Assembly (NCBI GenBank): GCA_025357775.1
Contig: JANXOQ010000287.1
Coordinates: forward strand, 1 to 28,945
Source: Ferruginibacter sp.
GTDB lineage: Bacteria > Bacteroidota > Bacteroidia > Chitinophagales > Chitinophagaceae
Direction: 5' to 3'
Length of the DNA stretch: 28,945 nt
Part shown: positions 1 to 7,900 of the stretch, one piece after another
Layout of the letters: each line of letters begins with the position of its first letter
Numbering within the stretch: the first letter of the stretch is position 1
The notes under the pieces: generated by a model
What the model saw: the letters and a program-made list of their open reading frames with translations, nothing else
Told to the model about the DNA's origin: nothing
Databases searched by the model: none
Program-made: the position numbers and the translations under genes

Positions 1-219
1 AATATTACTTGTAGAATGATTAAACATAAACCTGTTTATTTAACACAATTAAAAATGGAGTAAGTAAATGCCTACTTCAATGAATTAAATATTCGGTAAG
101 AAAAGAAAATTTTAGTAAAATAAAATGTTTATAACTAATAAAAGTTTTTTGAATATAGCTTTTTGTTGTGCGATTTCCATTTCAACTCATCAAACAATTT
201 TCAAACGACATTCAACTTT
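1..219. other. AT-rich non-coding left edge
   Basis: This stretch lies downstream of ruvC, which ends at 220 on the minus strand. I see no supported gene, no clear stem-loop terminator and no repeat. A 22-codon minus-strand frame starting with ATG just after the ruvC stop is too short to support. Confidence 0.5.
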
Positions 220-804
220 TCATTTCTTAACTCTTTCTGGGTTATTGGCCACAAAACTTTTCCAATCATTTTTACCTGCACTAGCGCCAAGAATTAAATT
301 GCTACTTTGATAATGATGGCAAAGTGCTACTGCTACTGCATCTGATGCATCATTGGTGCGTGGCTCACCTTCAAATTGTAAAATAGATTGCAGCATTTTT
401 AGCACTTGTGTTTTATCTGCATTGCCATTGCCCGTTACAGATTGTTTTACCTTTTTGGGTGAGTATTCTGTAACGGCTAGCCCTGCTTGCATGGCTGCTG
501 CTATGGCCACACCTTGTGCCCTACCTAGCTTTAACATACTCTGCACATTTTTCCCAAAAAATGGTGCTTCTATGGCAAAGTCGGTAGCCTTGTATGTTTT
601 TATAATAGTTACTACTTTTTCGTGTATAGCTTGCAATCGTTGGTATGCATCCAACTTTATATTCATTTTTAGCACATCCATTTCTATTAATTTTAGCGAT
701 TTACCTTTTACTTGTATTACACCAATACCCATGGCAATAGTGCCTGGGTCAATGCCTAAAATTATTTTTGTTGTGTTTTGCAATACGGATACTATTTTTA
801 CCAA
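220..804 (-). CDS. ruvC: Crossover junction endodeoxyribonuclease RuvC
   Basis: RuvC is the Holliday-junction resolvase that works with RuvAB, cutting paired strands symmetrically at the end of recombination. The four acidic metal-binding residues are visible: D19 in GIDPGT, E79 in IEAPFFGKN, and D152 and D155 in NDASDAVAVALCHH, in the same order and spacing as the E. coli enzyme. The RNase H-like fold covers nearly all of the 194 residues; a short basic tail ends in RVKK. The start is uncertain. There is no in-frame ATG: the frame opens after a TAG at 811-813, and the first usual start is TTG at 804. A second TTG at 783 (residue 8) would give an N-terminus closer to typical RuvC, which begins only a few residues before the GIDPG motif. 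The gene diverges from the flippase-like gene across an interval of about 80 bp. Confidence 0.95.
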   Translation of the reverse strand: MVKIVSVLQNTTKIILGIDPGTIAMGIGVIQVKGKSLKLIEMDVLKMNIKLDAYQRLQAIHEKVVTIIKTYKATDFAIEAPFFGKNVQSMLKLGRAQGVAIAAAMQAGLAVTEYSPKKVKQSVTGNGNADKTQVLKMLQSILQFEGEPRTNDASDAVAVALCHHYQSSNLILGASAGKNDWKSFVANNPERVKK

Positions 805-886
805 AATTATCTAACTGCGCAAAAGTATTAAAATATTATTCAACTGGTTTTTAGGACCAATTATTTTCCTATTATTATCATGGAGT

Positions 887-1792
887 TTGTATAAGCAAGT
901 ACAAGCACAGACTGATTTAGCCAGCAGATGGATACAAATTAAACAAAGTTTTTATAACCCATTATTGTGGGCTGCTTGCATGCTTGTATTAGTAAACTGG
1001 AGTATAGAGGCTCGCAAGTGGCAAATACAATTAAAACCGCTGGAAAGAATGAATTTCTTGACCGCTTTTAAAAGTGTGTTAGCAGGTTGCAGTATTACAA
1101 TGCTTACGCCTTATAGGGTTGGTGAGTATGGTGGGCGCATTTTATTTGTAAATGAAGACCACAGGCTAGATGCCATACCACTTAACATTTTAGGCAGCGT
1201 GAGCCAATTATTTGTAACAATAATAATGGGTACTGGTGGGCTATTATATCTAAAATTTGTACAGCACGACGAGCATATTTTTAGTTTCCTACCTTCTTAT
1301 TCTGTCAATATTTTATTGGGTTTGTCCATTACAGTAGCTTTTATACTTTTACTAGTTTATTTACGTGTAAGTTTATTAGTAAAATTATTTAGTAGAATAC
1401 CATCACTTTCCAAATTTGTAACGCATATAATCTTACTCAATACATTTTCTCGTAAACAATTGTTAAGAATTTTATTTTTGTCTTTTGTACGATATGCAGT
1501 ATTTATTTTGCAATACATTTTATTGTTACAATCTATGCAAGTACAAATAAATATTTTTACTTGCTATTGGCTTATAACAGTTTTTTATTTGTTAATGGCT
1601 TTTGCACCTACAATTGGTTTTACAGAGTTACCCTTAAGGGCATCTGCAAGTGTTGCTTTGTTGCAACTATACACTACCAATACAATAGGCATACAAGCAG
1701 CTTCTTTAGGTATCTTTTTTATAAATTTAGTTGTGCCAGCTATAGTAGGCAGTATATTTATTTTAGGAATAAAAATTTTAAAAGAAAAATGA
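887..1792 (+). CDS. Flippase-like / lysylphosphatidylglycerol synthase TM-domain membrane protein
   Basis: This is a polytopic inner-membrane protein of the UPF0104/YbhN-like family, related to the membrane half of MprF and often called a flippase-like domain. The family trait is the segment after TM2, here near residues 65-95: LAGCSITMLTPYRVGEYGGR, followed by several hydrophobic helices to the end. Substrate is unknown. The displayed start is TTG at 887 (301 aa). The frame is open back to a TAA at 812-814, and the upstream codons encode a hydrophobic stretch (ILFNWFLGPIIFLLLSWSLY) that looks like the missing first membrane helix. No ATG, GTG or TTG lies in that extension; only CTG (815), ATT (827) or ATA (833) could start it, giving about 325 aa, nearer the family's usual length. 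The stop overlaps the start of the DUF3108 gene (ATGA), indicating translational coupling. Confidence 0.8.
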   Translation: MYKQVQAQTDLASRWIQIKQSFYNPLLWAACMLVLVNWSIEARKWQIQLKPLERMNFLTAFKSVLAGCSITMLTPYRVGEYGGRILFVNEDHRLDAIPLNILGSVSQLFVTIIMGTGGLLYLKFVQHDEHIFSFLPSYSVNILLGLSITVAFILLLVYLRVSLLVKLFSRIPSLSKFVTHIILLNTFSRKQLLRILFLSFVRYAVFILQYILLLQSMQVQINIFTCYWLITVFYLLMAFAPTIGFTELPLRASASVALLQLYTTNTIGIQAASLGIFFINLVVPAIVGSIFILGIKILKEK

Positions 1793-2595
1793 AAAACTTT
1801 ACAAAACAGTTTTGTGCTTTAGCAGTAATATTAATTTCTGTAACATACTCTTTTGCTCAAAAATCTGAGTTTTGTGGCATTAAAAATACCGCCTTTTTAG
1901 AAGGAGAAAAAGTAGTAATGAAAGTTTTTTATAATGCCATGGGTGCCTACATTGGGGCAGGTGAGGCAAGTTTTACTACGGAGCTTACAAGGTTTAATGG
2001 CAAGCCTGTTTATCATTGTGTAGGTGATGGAAAAACATATCCATTTTTTGATAAATTTTTTAAAGTAAGAGATAGATATGAAAGTTTTATAGATATAGAA
2101 ACAATGTCTCCTCTTAAATTTTTACGTAATGTAGAAGAAGGTAAAACAAAAATTTATAATAACGTAACTTTTAATCAAAGTGCTAATACAGCAGTAAGTA
2201 CCAATGGGGTTTTTAAAATAACTCCTTGTATGCAAGATGTGGTAAGTGCTGTATACTATGCAAGAAATATTAATTGGGATAAATTTAACCCTGGTGATAA
2301 AATACCTTTTGATATGTTTTTGGATGATGAAATTTATCATTTGTACATACGTTACATAGGTAAAGAAAAAATAAAAACACAATACGGAAAGTTTAATGCA
2401 ATAAAGTTTAAACCACTAGTTGTAAAAGGTACTATTTTTGATGGTGGCGAAAAATTATCTGCATGGGTAAGCGACGACCCAAACCACTTATTGCTTAGAG
2501 TAGAAAGCCCAATATCTGTTGGCACCGTAAAAATAGATATGATGAGTTATAACGGACTGCGCTATCCGCTAACGTCTTTGATATCTTTTAGGTAA
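1789..2595 (+). CDS. DUF3108 domain-containing exported protein
   Basis: A 268-aa protein starting at the ATG that overlaps the preceding stop (ATGA). Residues 1-23 form a signal peptide (MKNFTKQFC..., hydrophobic core, then SFAQ), so it is periplasmic or outer-membrane associated. The mature part is all beta-type: GEKVVMKVFYNAMGAYIGAGEAS near the N-terminus, a central DVVSAVYYARN segment, and a C-terminal AWVSDDPNHLLLRVES segment. This arrangement matches DUF3108 proteins, which are common in Bacteroidota and have no established biochemical function. The open frame extends further upstream, but that part is an out-of-frame reading of the flippase-like gene. Coupling to the flippase-like gene suggests a shared envelope role; that is inference. 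Confidence 0.85.
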   Translation: MKNFTKQFCALAVILISVTYSFAQKSEFCGIKNTAFLEGEKVVMKVFYNAMGAYIGAGEASFTTELTRFNGKPVYHCVGDGKTYPFFDKFFKVRDRYESFIDIETMSPLKFLRNVEEGKTKIYNNVTFNQSANTAVSTNGVFKITPCMQDVVSAVYYARNINWDKFNPGDKIPFDMFLDDEIYHLYIRYIGKEKIKTQYGKFNAIKFKPLVVKGTIFDGGEKLSAWVSDDPNHLLLRVESPISVGTVKIDMMSYNGLRYPLTSLISFR

Positions 2596-3217
2596 TATTT
2601 AATTTTTAATAAACTTCACTCTACAAGCTTCCAAAAATCTTAAGGAAATAATTAGCTTTTCATTTTGAAAAAAATATTCAATTTTTAAACTATCCTTAGT
2701 ATTTTGTGAATATAAAATAGCATACACCGAGTCTACTATTTTATACTTATCATAGGGTATTTGCTATCAGAAAATAACTACTTTCAAAATTATTATTTGC
2801 CTAACCTACATTGCAGTAAAACTCTTTAAATCAACTGTACTACTGCGTTTAATTTTTTCGATTTTGTTTGTGGGTACTACAAACTTTTTTACGAGTAAAT
2901 GGTTTAGGTTTAAAAATTGAGAGCGGTGCAAATTTCGTTTTTCCCTTCTGATGACTCACTGCATTGTCGGATTACAATGGTTTAATTATATTCATTCACT
3001 ATTGTATTTTTTCTTCATTTGTATTTAATATGGTGAGTAGAAAATAAATGTTTTTCTTTTTATCTTTTTCTAAAACCTCATAGCTTATTGATGTTACAAT
3101 CTTGTCAATATTTACAATATTCTAAATAAGTAAATTTTATTTCTTAACATATAAAAATCATTTTCTCACCCTTCCCAATTTTAATTATCTTATACTTACA
3201 TTAAATTATGAATTATT
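2596..3217. other. Gene-free 622-bp interval with relic coding frames
   Basis: No intact gene is present between the DUF3108 gene and the M32 peptidase. The minus strand carries two protein-like open frames without start codons (2999-3121 and 2599-2763). They are separated by a segment of about 200 bp, roughly 2764-2975, that appears richer in G+C and has its own open frame at 2806-2955. An inverted repeat CATTGT...ACAATG lies at about 2962-2979. No clear promoter for the downstream peptidase was found. Confidence 0.55.
2599..3121 (-). pseudogene. Decayed, apparently interrupted hypothetical gene
   Basis: Two minus-strand frames read like pieces of one protein. The 5' piece (3121 to 2999, 40 codons and TAG) contains IVTSISYEVLEKDKKK and IYFLLTILNTNEEKIQ. 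The 3' piece (2763 to 2599, 54 codons and TAA) contains YDKYKIVDSVYAILYSQ and LIISLRFLEACRVKFIKN. Neither has a start codon, and the two lie in different frames. The sequence between them does not continue either piece. Composition is like that of neighbouring genes (Lys, Ile, Asn, Tyr rich). I do not recognise the family. The reading as one gene split by an insertion is inference; chance open frames in AT-rich DNA remain possible, though stops should be frequent at this composition. Confidence 0.35.
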
Positions 3218-4711
3218 ATGCATTCCCTCTACCCTCTTTACAAAACCTACCTACAACAAATTGCTGATATTAAATATGCCTCCGCAGTATTGCAGTGGGA
3301 CCAAGAAACATATCTACCCAAAAATGGCAACTATACTAGGGGTAGGCAAATAGCTACTTTAAATGAAATAGCTCATGAAAAATTTACAGATGCTAAGCTG
3401 GGCAATTTGCTTAAAGAACTTTTTTTAGAAGAAAATTTAACAGCAACCGAAAAAAGAAACGTACAGCTTACGCAAGATGATTTTGATAGAAACAAAAAAA
3501 TACCTGCTGCATTTGTATATAAAATGAGCAGTGTTATTAACGTGGGTTATCATGCTTGGGTAGATGCACGAAAGCAAAATAGCTTTGTTGTGTTTGAAAA
3601 ACCCTTACAAGATATAATAACCATAAAAAAAGAAGAAGCAGAATTATTGGGCTATCAAAAGCACCCTTACGATGCGCTTATGAATGATTATGACAAAGGG
3701 CTTACAGTAGATATTGTAGATAAGTTATTTGCAGTTTTACAACCACAATTATCCTTATTACTTAACGCAATAGCTGCAAAACCAATAATAGATGATAGCA
3801 TCCTTCGCCAATATTTTGATAAAAGTACACAGTGGGAACTAGGTGTGGAAACTTTAAAAAGAATGCATTTCAATTTTGATGCAGGCAGGCAAGATATTAG
3901 TGAACATCCCTTTACTACCAACTTTAGCAATAGCGATGTAAGGATAACTACAAGGATAGACGAAAATGATTTTGCTAACATGCTATGGAGTTGTATACAC
4001 GAGGGTGGGCACGCACTATACGAGCAAGGGCTACCTGAGCATGAGTATGGTATGCCGCTTGGTGAGCATTGTAGCCTAAGTATACACGAAAGCCAAAGTC
4101 GCTTGTGGGAAAATTGTATAGGTAGGGGGGAATCTTTTTGGAAATTCAATTATGAAATGCTGAAACAAAAATTTCCTCAACAATTTAATAATGTTACTAT
4201 TCAACAATTTTATACTGCTATTAATAAAGTACAACCTTCGCTAATAAGAACAGAAGCAGATGAGCTTACTTATCATTTTCATGTAATGATACGCTATGAA
4301 ATAGAAAAACTATTGATAGAAGGCACAATCGTAGCAAAGGATATACCAACCTATTGGAATGAAAAGTACCAAAAATACTTAGGAGTAAATGTACCGAATG
4401 ATGTGCAAGGTTGCTTGCAAGATGTGCATTGGGGACATGGTAGTTTTGGATATTTTGCCACATATAGCATTGGTAGCTTATATGCAGCCCAATTTTATGC
4501 AGCAATAAAAAAAGAAAACGCAATAGTTGAAAATCAATTGAGTGTTGGTAATAATTTAGATGTCTTACATTGGTTGCAAAAAAACATTTATGCACATGGG
4601 CGATTTTACAACTCTGAAGAGCTTTGTAAAAAAGCTACTGGTGAAAATTTAAATAGTAAATACTTTATTGATTATGTAACTTGTAAGTATAAAAGCATTT
4701 ATAATTTGTAA
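3218..4711 (+). CDS. M32 family metallocarboxypeptidase (carboxypeptidase Taq type)
   Basis: A 497-aa zinc carboxypeptidase that removes C-terminal residues from peptides with broad specificity. The M32 signature is clear: HEGGHALYEQG with H261, E262 and H265, followed by IHESQSRLWEN with the third zinc ligand E291. The N-terminal half is helical with the usual WDQET motif near residue 27; the C-terminal part includes the family block GSFGYFATYSIGSLYAAQF. Length matches the family (about 500 aa) and no signal peptide is seen, so it should be cytoplasmic. The ATG at 3218 gives a standard N-terminus; a nearby ATG at 3208 is out of frame. It follows a 622-bp gene-free interval and is probably transcribed alone. 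Confidence 0.95.
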   Translation: MHSLYPLYKTYLQQIADIKYASAVLQWDQETYLPKNGNYTRGRQIATLNEIAHEKFTDAKLGNLLKELFLEENLTATEKRNVQLTQDDFDRNKKIPAAFVYKMSSVINVGYHAWVDARKQNSFVVFEKPLQDIITIKKEEAELLGYQKHPYDALMNDYDKGLTVDIVDKLFAVLQPQLSLLLNAIAAKPIIDDSILRQYFDKSTQWELGVETLKRMHFNFDAGRQDISEHPFTTNFSNSDVRITTRIDENDFANMLWSCIHEGGHALYEQGLPEHEYGMPLGEHCSLSIHESQSRLWENCIGRGESFWKFNYEMLKQKFPQQFNNVTIQQFYTAINKVQPSLIRTEADELTYHFHVMIRYEIEKLLIEGTIVAKDIPTYWNEKYQKYLGVNVPNDVQGCLQDVHWGHGSFGYFATYSIGSLYAAQFYAAIKKENAIVENQLSVGNNLDVLHWLQKNIYAHGRFYNSEELCKKATGENLNSKYFIDYVTCKYKSIYNL

Positions 4712-4919
4712 ACTTATAATATTGCTAAAAACTATTTTCTTAATTTTTTTACATAATAATAGCAATCAATAAAAAGTAAAAATATAATGTACTTACAAAC
4801 CAAATCGTAAACCCATTTTTTGGTTGCTTAGCACAATTTTTATTGCTAATTTAAGTTTATAGAATATTATAATCAGTATTTTAGTATATTGGTGCAACTA
4901 AAAAATAAAACACATTATT
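4712..4919. other. Intergenic region before the PKD gene
   Basis: This is a 208-bp AT-rich gap. A weak stem (AACCAAA at 4799-4805 against TTTGGTT at 4819-4825) is the only structure I see. No good TTTG/TANNTTTG promoter was found upstream of the ATG at 4920. Confidence 0.35.
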
Positions 4920-7900
4920 ATGAGCGCAAAATCGCTCTTTAAATTTATATATATATTAATATTTTCTTGCTTTTTTGGCAATAGTACAAAAGCGCAGCTT
5001 ACTGCAGATTTTAGTACTTCAACACCTACTTTTGGTTGTGAGCCATTTCTGCAAGTAAATTTTAAAGATTTGAGTACAGGTGGTGCGATTTCTTGGAAAT
5101 GGTATTTTGGCACAAACCCTAACCCCGTTATTTTACAAGACCCAACTTATCTATTTACAACAGCTGGTTTGTATACTGTAAAACTTGTAGTAACAGATGC
5201 TGCGGGTAATACATCAACAAAAACAAAAGTAAATTACATAGAAGTTTTTGGTAAGCCAACAGTAGTGTTTACTGGTATACCAACGGTTGGATGTATACCA
5301 TTACCTGTACAGTATACCGATAACTCTATAACGGGGCAAGGAGCTACTACAATAACTAGCTGGGCTTGGGATTTTGGTAATGGAGCACCCCAACCACTTG
5401 CTGGTCAGCAAAACCCAGTGCGTATTTATAATAGTGCAAGTTCATTTAATGTTACGCTAACTGTTGCTAATGATAAAGGTTGTATAAGCACTCTTTCCAA
5501 ACCAGCTTACATTGTAACCGCTGCAAAACCAACTGCATCTTTTATAAGTAGTGCACCAGTCGGTTGCACATCTCCACAAACCATTAATTTTACTAATACA
5601 ACCCTTGGTGGGCCATACACTTACCAATGGGATTTTAATAATAACGGTACCAATTTTATACCTACTTCTACAAGTGCCAACCCATCCAACTCGTTTACCA
5701 CAGGCACTTATAACGTAAAACTTGTAGTAACAAATAGCATTGGCTGCACAGATACTACAACAGCACAAATTATAATAGGCTCGTTGGTTGCAAATTTTAC
5801 AGCCCCTTTAAATACTTGTGTAGGCAAAGCAGTAAATATTACCAATACAACCTTGCCAGCTCCTACATCAGCAGCGTGGGATTTTGGAGATGGAACAACA
5901 TCTACAGGCATTAGCCCAGTAAAAACTTATACCACTGCGGGTACTTATACAATTGCACTTACCAGCTTTTTTAGTACATGTCAAAATAGCACTACCAAAA
6001 ATATTACAGTATTTGCAAACCCTTCTGCGGCATTTAATGCTGCACCATTATCTGATTGCAAACCACCCCTTACAGTAAATTTTACTGCTACCACCGCTGG
6101 AGCAGCTGCTTATGAATGGCATTTTGGAGATGGAGGCTCTAGCAGTTTAGAAAACCCTAGCCACACTTATGTTAGCTACGGTTTATTTACAGATACTTTA
6201 ATAATAACCAACACAAATGGGTGTAAAGACACGGTAATAAAAATAAGCCATATAAAAATACAAAAGCCTTCAGTTACCATACTTGGTATACCTAGCCGAG
6301 GTTGTGCACCTCTTACACAAATTTTTACAGCTTCGGTAAGTAGCGTAAATGCAGTAATTGGCTACGAATGGTTTAAAAACAATGTGCTGTTTTCTACCTT
6401 GGCAAGCCCTACAGAAATATTTGCCGCTGGTACTTATGATATAAAACTAGTAATAACCACTGCTGGAGGCTGTACAGAATCTACAACTGTGCCACAAGGA
6501 ATAAGAGCAGGTACAAAGCCAAATGCTGGTTTTGTGGGTGCGCCCTTGCAAGTTTGCGCATTTTTGCCTATTCAATTTACAGATACAAGCAGTGGTAATC
6601 CAGATTATTGGGAATGGATTTTTGACCCTCCTAATGGTTTTATAGGAAGTGGTGAAAGAGATTTTAACCAAAACCCTGCACATATTTTTGAAGATACTGG
6701 CTACTATACCATTACACTTATTGTGAGTAATAATGGATGTAGAGACACTGCAACATTTATAAATTATGTAAAAGTATTACCTCCTATTGCAAAGTTTAGG
6801 TTTGTGCCAAATTGTATAAGTCGTTTTGAAAGAACCTTTATAGATGAATCTATAGGTGCAGATACATGGCTGTGGGATTTTGATGATGTACCATCTGGTG
6901 TTGTAAATAATACCTCAAGCATACCAAGCCCAACACATATTTTTTCAGCCCCAGGCAACTATCAAGTAAAACTTACTGTTACTAATATTACTACTGGCTG
7001 TTTTTATACTAAAATATTGCCTGTAGTTATTGCAAATGAATTGGCAGTTTTTACAGCATCAAAATTAGAGTTTTGTAAAAATGATTTTACCAGCTTTACA
7101 GCTACCTCTATTAATGCTACTTCACAAATTTTAAGTTACCATTGGTATTTTGGTGATGGTACAGATATTATTACCCCTTCCAATATTATTACACACACTT
7201 ACACAACAAGTGGTAATAAAACAATAAAACTTATAATTAAAGATGTAAATGGCTGCCTTGACTCTATTACAAAAATAGATTATATAAAAGTATATGGACC
7301 AATAGCTAATTTTACAACACCAAATGTAGGAACTTGTAAAAGCACAAATATAGTTTTTAATGACCTTAGTACTACAGATGGCATACATACAATATCCCCA
7401 TGGATATGGACTTTTGGTGATGATGGTACAAACAATATAAGTTTTGTAGCTCCGCCATTTGTACATCAATATACCGCAGCAGGTACCTATTCGGTAAAAC
7501 TAAAAATAATGGATAGCTTTGGTTGTAGCGATAGTATTATAAAGCCCAATTATATAACTGTAACGGCACCTGTTGCAAATTTTACTGCATCCGAAACAAT
7601 ATCTTGCCAAGGAAAAAATATTAATTTTACCAATTCATCTTCTGGTGTGGGTAATACTTATGCATGGAATTTTGGGGACGTGCCTTCTGGAGCTTTAAAT
7701 ACTTCTAATGTTGTAAACCCATTTCATATTTTTAACCAAGACGGCATTTTTAATGTAACCCTTGTGGTAACTGACGCAAATGGTTGCTTAGATACAAAGA
7801 CGATAATAATAACTATAGGAAACCCTGTAGCAAATTTTACTGTCGTAAACCCTTCTAATGCTTGCCCACCTGTAGTGGCTTCATTTATTAATACTTCTAC

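Noticed and set aside
763..770. TATTTTTG as a promoter for the flippase-like gene
   Set aside because: It lies inside ruvC and has no TTG element 17-23 nt upstream.
353..814. 153-residue plus-strand open frame over ruvC
   Set aside because: It is a shadow of ruvC, whose catalytic residues and conserved motifs are on the minus strand.
3688..4149. 153-residue open frame on the minus strand
   Set aside because: It is antisense to the M32 peptidase core, which has its full zinc-binding signature; the antisense product has no protein-like pattern.
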